A DNA stretch of 64,000 nt from Theobroma cacao. Lineage: Eukaryota > Streptophyta > Magnoliopsida > Malvales > Malvaceae. How positions within the stretch are numbered: position 1 is the stretch's first letter; every line of letters begins with the position of its first letter. The DNA is taken from positions 12,488,301 to 12,552,300 of the forward strand of contig NC_030852.1 in the NCBI RefSeq assembly GCF_000208745.1, read 5' to 3'. Position numbers and translations under genes: made by a program. Below are positions 48,502 through 60,729 of this stretch, one piece after another. Under the pieces are notes generated by a model. The model had not been told where the DNA came from. It saw only the letters and a program-made list of their open reading frames with translations, and made no database searches.

Positions 48502-50285
48502 TAAGAACTCTATTATATAGAGTTATTTTGACACATTTTTGGGGCTAAGTAGCTAGACTTTTGAGATTTTATGTTTAGATTTTAGCATTTTAGGTGTTAT
48601 TCTAGTTTAAGTTTGATTACATGTTGAGTATGTAATTTAAGTTATTTGAGTTTAATTTTATATTTTTTGTTTTAAATTACTTTAAGAGTAGTATTGCTTA
48701 TTTCTCTTATTGCTTTTGTAGGAAATTTGATGAAAAAGGCTCATTTTCTTAAAATTCGTGCAAGTATGGTGATGGCTTCATTCGTATATGTTTTGGTATT
48801 TTGACCAGATCTCTCTCTACAGAACTTCAAATAAGGTTAATCTTAAACTAATAGAATTATAAGAGGAAGTTCTATAACTTTTATATTTACTACTTTGCCC
48901 AGTTCTGATCGGATCATGGTCAAAATATTTGTCTAATTCGGAGCACTGCAGCAATATGCATGGATTGAACATGACGTGGTATTTGGATTATATCTTTCAA
49001 CCCAGAATTTCAAACAATGTGATTCTTAATACATTGGAAATTTAAGACATAGGGATACAACTTTTACGTTTAACCCTTTTTCCATTTCAAACTAGATCAT
49101 GGTGAAAATCACATTCGAAGTTGATAGACCGCCTTATTACTGGGAGAACAAGGCTACAACGTTGGTGAAAGGAAGCACATCATACATTTTCCTAAGAGCA
49201 CAGCACCACGGCGCTGAAAGAGTTACACCGTGGCACTCCCAAGGCAAAAATTCAATGTCGCAATGCCAAGAAATCAATGCTACAATGCTGGATGATTTTC
49301 AAAAAATAAAAATTTGATGGGATTTTGGAAATTAGGTTACTTGGAGCCTATCTAAATGACTTTTTTTAGAGGTTTTAAGGAAGAGGTAGCAAGCAACTAT
49401 CCTAGAGATTTGGACCCAAGAACAAAGCAAAAAAAACAAGAGAATTTGAGAGAGAACTGAGATTGCAAAGCTTCAATAATTAGTTTCTTTCTCTATTTTT
49501 GTGTTTTTTTATTTTCTTTGACTTGGATTCATGGCTAAATTTCTTTAGATGTTGTTTTTATTATTTATTATGAGTTAAATTATCTTTCTAGGATTGTGGT
49601 GGATTTCAACATGTAGTTTGAATATTAGTTTCTCTTTTATTTATCATAAATGGGTATAGTTTTGCTTATTCAAATATGTTCTTAATGTTTTTCATTGTTC
49701 AGCCAACAATTAATTGATTTGTGAATCTAATTGAGACTCGACAGAGAGATTTTAGATTGGACTAAGATTTGAATAGTGTATGTTCACATCACTTAGGTGA
49801 TCTGATTCGCAATTTAGGTAGACATACACTAATTGCCATACATAGCCACATTAGGACACTTGCTTAATGAACTTAATTTAATTGATTCCTATAGACATAT
49901 AGTGAACTAATTAAGTTAGTTATTTGCACAAGCAACTTGACAGAGACTTGTCTATAGCTTTGAATTCTAGGTTAGTAAAACCACCTAAGAAAGATAAATA
50001 ATAAGAAAAACTGGTATCAGATGAAATGTTGAATGAACCCATAATCTTAGGTCTTTAATATACTATTTTTCTCAACTTATTTAGTTTGTTAGTTTATTTA
50101 GTGTTGATTTTTAATGGTTTTTAATTAGTTTTTCTTTAATTTTTGGATTACATAAATAAGATTAATTTGTTTTATAATTTCAATACTTGGTGAAACTTTA
50201 GAAACAAATCTTTGTGGGAATGATGCTCTACTTCATCCTATATTACTATTCGATACGTATACTTGCATGTGCAAAATTGATAACA
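48502..50285 (+). mobile_element. Athila-like solo LTR, plus orientation
   Basis: Ends are taagaactctatt (consensus tgataactctatt) and aaaattgataaca; the flanks acacc at 48497-48501 and 50286-50290 are identical. It is 1784 bp, about 300 bp longer than the other Athila LTRs, and appears to hold two copies of the LTR-shared block (48795-48935 and 48990-49105). The host sequence joins as atttacaccaaaaagtggg across the site. Confidence 0.88.
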
Positions 50286-50290
50286 ACACC

Positions 50291-50716
50291 AAAAAGTGGG
50301 GGTTTTATACATCCATTAATGCTAATTTATCCATATCGTTTCTATAACGAATCCAACTTCCATCACTTTGTCTCTAACTACACTTGACCATTGGTTCACC
50401 AAATTCATGAATAGTTTCTCATTTTCACATAAGTATATTTACTCCCAATTCCATAGACCGATTTGTCAGGTAGCAAATGGTCGGTTCATGAAAGTGGTAA
50501 TCATCAAATATTCATAATTCATCATTAATCACTTTGTCATTTTCATCTTTAAGTCAAACCAATTTGCCAACATAAACATAAACCATAAGCAATATCACTT
50601 GGCAAGGGTTTCATTCGATATAGACTAAATGTACTCAACCATGTGTCAAACATAACATCATATAAGCAACTATAAATAATATCTATTAAGATCATGGATT
50701 TCTATTTGTTAGAATG
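50291..50716. other. Unassigned interval, possibly D-element internal sequence
   Basis: Continuous with 48431-48501 before the Athila insertion. AT-rich, no motif recognised; the phrase aaaaagtgggggttttat at its start resembles a polypurine tract but has no LTR beside it in the expected place. Confidence 0.3.
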
Positions 50717-52010
50717 TGTTAACTTAATAATAATAAGGAAAATATCCAAAAAGGGATGAATTGGGTATCCAAAATTTTCTTTCTAGCAAATCAACGTTTG
50801 AAGCTTGATGACAAGTTTTTCACATTTGTTTTCTCTTTCAAAAGAAACCAAAGGAAATGAACAAACAAGTTGAAAACAAATTTTCAGAACTCTTCAAAAT
50901 AAAATATGCAAACATATCAAAAAGGATTTGAGGAGTAAGTAAAAGAATAAGTTCAAAAAGAAATATTCAATTCCTTTGAAGAGTAAATTAAAAAACAAAT
51001 TTGAAAACAATAACTCACATCTCTTCACAATCAAGTAAAAACAAACAAGTATAAAAGTGAATAGTGAGTGAGCTATGAGTTTCAAAATTTTCTTCAAAGT
51101 AAAAAGCATAAGTTTAAGAAAAAGGGAAAGTCTCAAAACTTGCTCTTACTTTAGAACATGTCAAAAACAATTTGAAAATCAAATGAGCAAGTAGAAAATA
51201 GATTCTAAAAAACTCTTCAAAGTGAAGTGCATAAATCAAAAGTGTAAAGTAATTTGAAGAGTAAATCAAAGAATAAAGCAAGGCAAGTGAAGACTTTCAA
51301 AACTCTTCAAACCAATGTAAAAACCATAGTATCTCAAAGTGAGTCAAAAGTGATTTGAAGATTGAGTTGAAGAAAAAACAAGTTCAAAAATAAATGTTCA
51401 AATCTCTTCATAGCCAAGTAAATGCACAAGTAAGAATTAGTAAAGAGTAAAGAGAAAATGCACAAGTTCAAGAGCAAGGAAAATAGATAAAAGACACAAA
51501 TCATTTATAGAAGTTTGACCCTCTCCATAGGAGCCTAGATCCTCTCCCTTCTCATCAAGTAGAACTTTTACAACAATGCCTTTTTCACGGGAGCAAGCAT
51601 AATCCATACAATGCCTTTTCACAGGAGCAAGCATAACCCTTTGCCTTTTTAAGGATCAGGCATAATCTCTTACCTTTGAAAGATTAGGCATAACAGTTCT
51701 CTCTAACAAGCTCAAAGCAAATGATACCTCTAAAAAGTGGGTTTTTCTTAGTAAGTGCAATGGAAGAAGAGTTTAAAAGAGCTAAAACTGATTACAAAAG
51801 ATATGAGTGAAAACACAAGGAATTTGAAGCTCAAAGGCAGCTCACAAGCTCTTTGGAAAAATAAGAATGGCTTATTATAACTTGGTTTTGCTCTTTTTTT
51901 TCTTCTTCTTCTTCATCTAGGGGATTACATACAACATCCATAAAGTTTGCTTGTAGTATTCTTGTCCTCCTTGTCGCCTTGGTTCTTCATCTTTGATTTT
52001 ACACAAAAAA
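50717..52010 (-). mobile_element. SIRE-like copia LTR, partial, minus orientation
   Basis: On the minus strand the right part ends with ttttggatacccaattcatc, then a short tail ending aagttaaca at 50717, the usual 3' end of SIRE-type LTRs. Upstream on that strand are repeated phrases such as ggttatgcttgctcctgtga and gaaaaggcattg (51560-51700), analogous to those in 12420-12700. The far end is not resolved; about 52010 is an estimate, and no TSD was found. It may be truncated. Confidence 0.55.
51571..51645. repeat. Two ~36-bp direct repeats in the copia LTR
   Basis: caatgcctttttcacgggag followed by caagcataatccata is repeated as caatgccttttcacaggagc and aagcataaccc. Related units with ggatcaggcataatc and gattaggcataac follow to 51691. 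Confidence 0.7.
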
Positions 52011-54122
52011 TAAATAAATTCCTAATCTATCCTAATTTTAACTACATATGAATGTAGAAACCTCAAGTTACATTCAAAGGGAGTAAGATGAGGAAAAAAT
52101 TTTACAAACTGAGATAAAGAGTTAAGGCAGGACACGCAGGCTCTATTTAAAAAATACCAAGAATTTACATTCAACCATAGCACAATCATATTGAGCCTAA
52201 CTCCATAGTCATCCACATACATTCATCAATAGGAATAAAATTTAAAGGCATGTTTTATTCAAATTGTTAATCATATAAAGTATTTGAGATTAGCAATTTT
52301 CAACATTTTAATATGCCAATTTCAAATTTTCGGGTAACCACTTAATTCTATACATGGAAACTTTTTCCATATATTGAAAGTATTACTAATCAAAATTAGC
52401 AACTTATCCAATCTTAATCTTATTAGGATTAGAACGCCTATCCACCAGCAGATAGTTAGCAATTTTAAAGAAATAGGAAAAAAAGAAAACAAATCTTATT
52501 AGGATTAGAATCAAAATTCCACCACAAATTAAAATTCTTAAATATTTTAAGAAATCAATTTAATTAAAATTATATGTATTCTATCACCTAATCTTAATAA
52601 GTAATTAAGATTTAAGACAACAAGAATTTTAATTAAACTCACAAATTAAAACAATTTTCAATTTATCCTACTAAACATTTTAGGTAACCAATTTTACTAA
52701 TCAAATCTAATTAAAGATTGCATGCATTTATTTATACCTAATCTTATTAGGTTATTTAGATTAAAATCTAAGAAAAGAAAATCTTTAACTAGACTTAGTG
52801 TTTTGTTTAAATTTTCTTCCTTAATTAAAGGAAATGTATTCATGATGAAAGACTTGCCTTTATTTGTTTTTTGACTTCCATAATTCTAGGAATCAAATTC
52901 CTTAATTTATGGTGTTAACAAATAATTTTTTTGATATCCTTAATTTAAGAAATCAAATTCTTTAATTCAAAATATCTAAATTTATTTTCTTTATGGAACT
53001 ATTTCCATAATTATCCAATCAGTTTTTAAACATTATTGACTCACATCATTTTAATAATCAAATTTCCTAATTTTATGGTGCCAATTTACATCAGTTTCTA
53101 CAACCATGTTTTTAAGAATCATATTCCTAATTCCCTTGTGTCAAAATTATCCCTTTGATGGAACTTTGCCATACATATTCAGATAGCCAATATGTAAACT
53201 AAACTTCATCAATTAAGGATGCAATTCAGGTAAGTCTCATTGCGAAATTGTGGCATTAGTTTGTTGTCAGAAACATTAGTGCAGCCACTGTTTTGTGGTT
53301 TTATGGGGCCTTATATGTAAGAATTTTAGTCCCAGATTTATTGTTTGGTGAGCCATCATATGTAACTATTCCATATCTAATTTTCACAATTTTTGGATGG
53401 AAATTGATTAGCCAAATTACCCAAAATCATGGTCTTATTACTGTTGCTAGCAATAGTGTATTACCCATGGTCTTTTGGCTTCAAAACACCCTACATTAGT
53501 GACTTAATACCCTAATTTTATTTCTGGTTAGCCAACATATGAAACCTTTCCATATTAAATTTTCATGACTTTCGGATGTAAATAAGCTACCTAAAACACC
53601 CAAAAACCGTTACCTATGTTTGTTGCATACAACCACAATTTCAGCTACTTGTATGGCATTATGCTAGCACAAATTTAGGGATCAAATCCCTTAATTTTAA
53701 AACATCTTATTAGGCAACATTTGTAACCTTTTCAAACTTAAATCATCAGCCAATAAGTGTAACAAATTGCACACTTTTAGGCTTCTTTTAAGTTGCCACA
53801 AAAGCTAAATAGTGGCCTAAAGCTGTTGTTGGCTGCAATGGTTTTAGCCATAGTTTTGTCATTTTTGTACCAACCCCTCTTGAAACAATTCCAATGTACA
53901 TTGCTTCCTTTAATTTCTAGAATTTTTAAAGGCCATTAGATTCCTTTTCAAAGCTAAAAACCAAACCACAACAGGAGCTAAATAGAATCAAATTCTATCA
54001 CTTAAACCTCATCAAAACATAATGAATTTAAATCTTTCTTTGTTAATCTCTTTTGTGCAACTAATGCACACATTAATCTACAAAATTTAGACACTAAAAC
54101 TTAGATTAGTACATCCAAAAAC
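52011..54122. other. AT-rich noncoding interval with short hairpin repeats
   Basis: No protein motif on either strand. Two repeat themes recur: aatcttattaggattaga-like phrases (52425-52770) and hairpin phrases of the form ggaatcaaattcctta (52890, 52950, 53060, 53110 and 53675). Two diverged units of ~180 bp start near 53330 and 53510. It lies where the internal region of the D copia element should be, yet no gag or pol is seen. Confidence 0.5.
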
Positions 54123-55302
54123 TGTTGGTCCTAAATAAATGTGCTAGAGGGGAGGTGAATAGCACTTTTTGGCTCTTACTAAAATTGACTACTGATTCGG
54201 GACAAATGCAAGATAAAAGAAAGATTTAAGGATGAATGAAAAACTAAAAACGGAGCAGAAAACCACACAAGAATTTATAGTGGTTCGATCTAAGACCTAC
54301 ATCCACTACTTTGATTGTTCAACCAAGGATTTTCTAAACACATCCACTATGAATGGTGAAATTCACAAGCTTTCACCAAGCTTTTACAATCGCTTTTACT
54401 AGGCTCAGCCAAAACCTTTCACAATGGTTTTTACAGGGGTCAACCAAAACCCAAACTAACTTTTCTCATCTAAGTTAGAACCTATACATCCAATCAAGCA
54501 ATCCAAGCTTGAACAAATTCCCTAGAGTGTCTCGCACACTTTAAGTATACAAGGAGAAGAGAAATAAAGGTGTACCTATGATCACTGACTTGATCTAAGT
54601 GGTACAAAGTGAAGTGTTTGAATCTTTTACAAGAATAGGCGTGAAATGCAGAAAGCATGCTGAAGGTTTTTATAATTTTTTGAGCTCTTTATGGACTTGG
54701 AAGCCTTAATTACTTTCCTAGCCATTGGAAGTCCCTTTTATACTTCAAAAATCAGCTTTGATGTGTGTTAGGCGATTTCTGACCGTTGGAAACAATTTAG
54801 TAATAAATCTGGCCATTAATCTGTCTTCCAGTGCACATTACAAATTTTCAAACAGAATACTCTTAGTTGACTAGCATATGTCTTCGTCGACTAAGTCATC
54901 TCTGTTTTCTGGCCTCAGCTTTTCGCAGTGAGGACTTAGTTGACTAACTTACTTCTTGGTCAACTAAGTTGGTTCTGTTTTGAAATCCAAATTTCTGGCA
55001 GTATGCTCTTAGTTGACTAACCCTCTTATTGGTCGTCTAAGTCCTTTCTATCTCTCAACACTCTTGAGCCCACCAACTTCTAATTTGAATTTTAGCTAAC
55101 TAATACCCTTCATTATTCGACTAAGAGACTTCTGTTTTGTTGATTAATTGTGGCTCCTTATTCATATGACTTTGGTATGTGCCTTTGAATGATTAACTTG
55201 TTATTATTAGCATGCAATTCTTGTCCTGCACACTTAAGTAGAAATATTAGACACAAATGAATGGGAATGTTTTATTATCATCAAAAACTAATAGAGCCAA
55301 CA
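54123..55302. mobile_element. Second family H solo LTR with perfect TSD
   Basis: tgttggtcctaa...agagccaaca, 1180 bp, with identical flanks aaaac at 54118-54122 and 55303-55307. It aligns with 6331-7412 end to end, including gtgctagagggg, gtgaatagcactttttg, the agtggttcgatctaagacctac phrase in two parts, and the last ~90 bp (tgaatgg.aatgttttattat). It is about 100 bp longer. Palindrome-type motifs lie at 54860-55130. Confidence 0.9.
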
Positions 55303-55490
55303 AAAACAAGGTTTAAAATTTACAAATTAAATCTATCTAGAAAATTAAAATATCTTCAAAATAATTTTGAAAAATTTAAAATCTTAACCTTTTATAAACC
55401 CGAACCCCTCAAATCCAATTATAGCATGGAATTAACAACAATGAAACATTAAAATGTATTAAAACAAGACAAGAGAGGCTTTAATACCAC
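55303..55490 (-). mobile_element. PBS and internal stub of the D2 copia element
   Basis: The minus strand directly after the LTR end reads gTGGTATTAAAGCC (55490-55477), a tRNA-iMet PBS with two changes. This makes the LTR at 55491-57330 a 5' LTR on the minus strand. The rest of the stub, about 170 bp, has no recognisable coding signal. Confidence 0.7.
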
Positions 55491-57330
55491 TGTTGGAAAC
55501 AACATGTGTCTAGGTCATCACAGCGAATAACAATAAAATTGAATTATCTAAACAACAATATACATGCCGTCACTGATGGATCACCTTGGTAGGTTTTAAT
55601 ACAAACAAAACAATTAAAAGGTAATTAGAAATATTACCTAGCCAAGTGATGTAGTAACCATGATGGTAAATCCTCTTGAAAAAGTGAAGGCTCAACAGAC
55701 TTTGAAAAGGTGAAGAACACAAGCCACCCAAATGTATGGCCTCTAAGGTTTCACACATAGCTGCACTTGAACCTTAAGCAACGTAGGAGTTTTCAACTAC
55801 TCTTTATGCTAGCAAAGTGGATAACAATTGTCTTTTTCCTCACACAATCAATGGTCATACCATACAAGAGAATTTTTTCTTAAGACTTCTCTCTCAATGG
55901 GGCAACTAGACAGTTTCTTGACTATTTTTTGTCTTGGTTTTTTTTCTCTTTTGTTTTTCTAACAACTAGGGTTATGTGAGGATTAGTTAAAAGTGATATT
56001 TATATTGAAGTTAAATAACTCCTTCAATTGTAACTAAGGCCTTAATATTATAACCATTTATAATATTGACCCACTATTTAATTAAACCCTTTTAATTAAG
56101 TCATTGTAAATTAAAATCAAAATTAATTTATTTTATTTGATTGCAATTAAGGCTTTAATATTATAATTATTTATAATATTTACCTAAAACTTAATGAAAC
56201 TATTTTAATTAAGTCCTTTAGAAGTTAAAAATCCTAATGTATGATTTAAGTCCAACTTAAATCGTCACCCTCCCAATTTAATTCATAATGCAACTTATTG
56301 TATGTGACCCATTAAGTTCCTAACATATTGGCAATGGAATTGAATTGAAATCATAATTAATTAATTTAAATGAATCATATTCATTATAAATTATTTAGTT
56401 CAATTCCATAAACTAAGATTGGCAACTAGCAATGAATCATGGCCACTCAATATTTACGAAAGTCAAATGGTTCTTTGATAATTTTTCAGTGTACAGTCTA
56501 CCAATGTAATTCATTCTCTCATCATATATCCTAGAAATGATAAGAGTATGATGTAATGTCTACTCTTATAGATCTTCAAATTCGTTATTGAGCTTAGATC
56601 ATTAGCTCTATAAAGACTTATAAAACTCTTTTCATAATCTCCAAGTTGTCTTAGCCAAGGACTTCAATAAGCTAATATTAACCAAGAACTGTTAAGATAT
56701 GTTCCTTGAAACACTTGAGGTGATGATTCATATCTTGACCACTTACTTGCCTTCACATGCTACATGCTACAACTAACCATATCTTGATTTGGCATTCTTG
56801 GTAGGACCTATAAGGATATGATCAAATATATAACACTCCACATATAAGACAACTTGATGTCTCTAGTCTAAAGAGTATTTACACGACTGACACATGAGAA
56901 ATATTTGCAAACACTAGAGTGAGATACCAAATGCATTTCTTATGTCGGATCATGTTTAGTGACCTTGTTCCAATAATAAACACCTACATTCTAGTTTCAA
57001 GTATCTCTATACTTCAACCTATGAGATCGGCTACTTACTTCTCAAGTAAGGAATATAGAATGTACCAGTCTCTAGGCATCATTAAGGTCTAGTCTCAATG
57101 ATACATTGACCAAGAACATTTAAAGATTATGCTTTGATGCATAGGGATCTCATAATTATAACCCATTACAATTCCCTTGCAAGGCATATTAATTTCATGG
57201 ACTTTTATAATTGATGTCTTATTGATGAATGAAAACCTCTAATCATTCAATGTGAATAATATGATTGTATGTCTGGAACTAAGCCTTGATCAATCTCAAT
57301 TTGCCGTAAGGCTCATTCCTATAGAACTAA
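55491..57330 (-). repeat. 5' LTR of a minus-strand copia-type element ('D2')
   Basis: It begins tgttggaaac on the plus strand. It follows the order of 33610-35353: gccacccaaatg, gtgacccatta, tggcaatg, gcaatgaatcatggccactc, and cttgatcaatctcaattt near the end. The right boundary is estimated at 57330, where cctatagaactaa replaces the expected end ataccaaca. The flank there, gtatt, resembles gtatg left of 33610. It is strongly diverged from the 3' LTR copy. Confidence 0.65.
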
Positions 57331-57544
57331 GTATTTCCAAATCCACGGAATCATTAACCTAAGCTCTAATATCAATGTATGTCTAGGATAACATCAAAAT
57401 CTTGCATCTTCAGCTATACTAATCAACTATTAGTGCACAATTTTCTAAACGCATAACATAATTCTTACTGAGAGAAAAATAGAGGTTTTTCTTAAACATT
57501 TAGGATATATATTTAGAATAAAATGCTTTTCTTTTATTTGCATC
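57331..57544. other. Unassigned short interval
   Basis: About 210 bp between the D2 LTR and the next solo LTR. Nothing recognised. Confidence 0.4.
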
Positions 57545-58803
57545 TGTTAGACTTGAAAATGATTTATGTTTTAATTTGAAAAAATTGCATGATGATTTAA
57601 AGATTGATCATAAGCATTTAAAGTATTGAAATGTTTTTTACTCATCATTCCAATCCTCTAAAGTTTTAGAAAATGTTTAAAGAATCGTTCATACTTAGAA
57701 ATTATCAAAGAGTCTTCAAATCATAAGTTTTCAACTAGAGGAAACAAAGAGCAAACATTTCACAGCTCAATATTCGACTATAGAAAAGCCATACTCAACT
57801 ATGCATGCACAAATGAGGAAAAAATGAAGCCATATTAAACTACAGTGCCTTTATATTCAACCCTATGGTAGATTGCATGAAATATTGAAGTCAGCATCAA
57901 ATAGTTGACTATAAGAGAAGCATACTTGTCTATGGAAGGAAGAAAGTAAGATTGAAAGACTCTCGGGAAAAGTGTCAAGCGTAGCATTTAAATACTCGAC
58001 TATTGAAGCCCTAATTCAAATTTTCAAAAGGCCTAGTCAACTTCAAAGCTCTTATACTCAACTACAGAGACTCAACAATAGCTATTTCAATCTAAACTTG
58101 TCACTAACGGCTCTATTCTCATAAAGAAGTATAAAAGGAAGCTACCCATTCATTAAGAATAAAGAGAAGACTTAGAATTTCACTCTAATCTTTGAGAAAC
58201 GTTTCAAGATCATTTTTCCCTTTCTTACACTTTACTTTTTGTTTTCCTTCTGGCTTTCAAAGCCATTCATTGATATTCTTAAGTTGATATTGTGAGATTT
58301 TTTGTACACATTGTATTCAAAGCTGAAACACTTAAGTCGCCAACCTTCAAAAGGCATTTGTTACTATCACTATTTGTAACCACTCTTGTAAAGGTTCTAA
58401 CTTAGCCTTGAAAAGTTAGTGTGAGTTGTGCTTGATCTCAATAAAAAATAATTGTGAAGTTATGCTTAAGCTCGAAAAAAGGCAAATTGTGAGGGTTTTG
58501 CTTGATTCTGTTAATAAGCCTTTTCCATAGAGGATTTGAAACTTCTTGGCGAGCCAAGGGAAAGGATATAATAATTTGAGAAAGCTGAACCTCTATAAAA
58601 TACTTATGTCTTGATTTCCATTTTAAGTTTGATTTTCATTGTTGCAAATTTATTTAAAGAAAATCAATTTCCTTACTTTCAACATAAGTAGTATCTTTTG
58701 CATCAAGAAAAATTTAATCTTTGTCAAGTTAACAAAGGATTTTTCAAAAAGTGCAATTCACTCTCCTCTTGGTCATGTTTACTTTGAGCTTACTACACCA
58801 CCA
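57545..58803 (+). mobile_element. SIRE-like copia solo LTR with perfect TSD
   Basis: Starts tgttagacttgaaaatg and ends tactacaccacca, 1259 bp. Flanks gcatc at 57540-57544 and 58804-58808 are identical. It aligns with the copia LTR at 11476-12936 plus 27359-27527 (tgttttratttga, gtaaaggtt, tcaattca near the end). No PBS follows, so it is a solo LTR. It is shorter than its relative by about 360 bp. Confidence 0.87.
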
Positions 58804-58808
58804 GCATC

Positions 58809-59279
58809 TATACCTTAAAAAATTATGAGGACTATATAATAATCATCATTAGTATTGAGAGCACATTCACGTTTGTTCCCATTAACGTTATTTGTTTTCA
58901 TAGGGAAAACTTGTTGAATATGTTATACCCTTGGGATTAAGAGTATTGAACATTATAGGATCTAAACTTACCACCCTTAGATCCTTTGGTGATTGACTTG
59001 TTTATTCAACCCTCAACCATCAATGTTGAGTCAATTAAATCTCTCTACCTTTTTTTCTTATTTTTCTTTTGCGCTTCACAAGAAATTAGAATACTTGTAC
59101 TTGTTCTAACATTATTGTATCTTTCCCACACATCAAATCAAATTTAAATTAAATGAAAATTTGTATCTTTTTGTATTTACACAAAATACATAAATTTATG
59201 ATATGTTTATAAACTATAATTCATAATTTAATCATATTCTTAATTATTTAAGTGAAAATATTACTTAGAGCATGTTTGA
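58809..59279. other. Unassigned AT-rich interval
   Basis: About 470 bp with no motif recognised on either strand. It is the host sequence of both the SIRE-like solo LTR and the Athila element to its right, so it predates them. Confidence 0.4.
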
Positions 59280-60725
59280 TGATAATTCTATTTTATAGAA
59301 TTATTTTAGTCCAATTTTGTCATTAAATATTAGCTAAGTCCTCAATTTTTAATCATAATTTACTTATTTTTAGTATTTTTATCATTAGTTTATTTTTAAG
59401 TTAGTTATTTTCATTTTATGTTATTTCGTTTAATTTGGTTATTATTTATTGGTTTTTATATTTTTCGTAGGAACTAAAAGACTTGGGCTTAATTTTGGAA
59501 AGTAAAGTGTTGAAAGACCCAGAAGTTTGTTTGTATATGGTTCAGTGTTTTGACCATAACTCATGCTACAAAATCCCAAATGATGTGATTCTTGGACCAT
59601 TAGAAATTTAAGAGAGAGAGTTACAACTTTCATGAAGATTACTTTACCCATTTCTACTTTGAAGATAGAGAAAATCGAATTGGAAAATGGCTGGACGTAA
59701 TGTGGTGAGAATGGAAATTTTAAAGGGTGACATTTGAATTTTTTTGGGCCTTTCATTACACTTTTAAACCCAATTAAATCATAGGTCAACTTAGGGAACT
59801 ATAGGTTAAGTTCATTAGTATAAGTAGGATATTTTTAAGAACATTAGGGAAGACAACTTTGGAGATTCAAGAAGCTAGAAGTTGAGGTCGAAACTTGGAG
59901 AGTAAGATAGCAAATATTTGTTTTGTTTTCCTCCTTGGCTTTTATTTTTCCTGTTACTCTCAATGGTTGAAATTATTATAATGTTATTTGTCTTTGCAAA
60001 CAAGAGTAGCTAATTGTCTTTTTCTAATATTACAATTGAACTCACATGTAATCTAAATTTTTAATCTTTCTCTTACTTATCTTCAATGGGATTTGAATTG
60101 TTTATTCCAATTTGTTCTTAATACTTTTAATTGCTTGGCCACCAATTAAATTGATTTAGGAACCTAAGCAAACTTGGGAAAGGGAGTTTAGTGTAGACTA
60201 AAATTGGGGTAACATATGATCATATTAATTGATTTGTGTATAAGATAGGGATATACTTATAGGTCATATTTAGCCAAATTAGAGCTTGAACTTAATGAAT
60301 CTGTTTTAATTTTAATTAACATAGGGATATAGTGTTTTGGTTAAAATAGATAATTTTATAAGATGAGTCGGGAAACCCTTATAAATAGATTAGGACTCTA
60401 TGTTAGCAATTCAACCCATTGAAATAAGTTAAGGAAAAGAGGTAAGATTTAGATGAAGTATGAGGGATATTGTAATCCTAGGCTTGTTTGATTTGATATT
60501 TACTCAAGTTATTATCATTTTGATTTTTTGTAGTTTAAATTTTGGTTAAATATTTTTAGTTAGTTAATTTAGTTATTTAATATTTGATTGTTTGGATAAG
60601 ATTAAATTGTTCTAATTTTAGTACTTAGTAAAATTTTAGATCAATTCTTTGTGGGATCGATACTCTACTTGCTTATAGACTATCTATTCGATACGCATAC
60701 TTGCGTAGTAGAATTTTAACTGACA
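59280..60725 (+). repeat. 5' LTR of the plus-strand Athila-like element
   Basis: 1446 bp, with one LTR-shared block at about 59550-59675 (landmarks cccaaatgatgtgattcttg, accattagaaa, acaacttt). The ending reads gataccct-like gatactctacttgc and cgatacgcatacttgc, as in the other Athila LTRs (compare cgatacgtatacttgc at 50251). Confidence 0.87.
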
Positions 60726-60729
60726 AGTT

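Noticed and set aside
50281..50310. Polypurine tract after the Athila LTR as evidence for a full element
   Set aside because: The tract is on the wrong side for a plus-oriented LTR, and identical 5-bp flanks close the unit as a solo LTR.
51437..51634. 65-codon minus-strand frame with DEKGEDLGSYGEG
   Set aside because: It lies over the tandem units of a copia LTR and has no homologue that I recognise.
53293..53499. 68-codon plus-strand frame with membrane-like composition
   Set aside because: AT-rich noncoding region; the frame overlaps a diverged direct duplication and is not conserved in the second unit.
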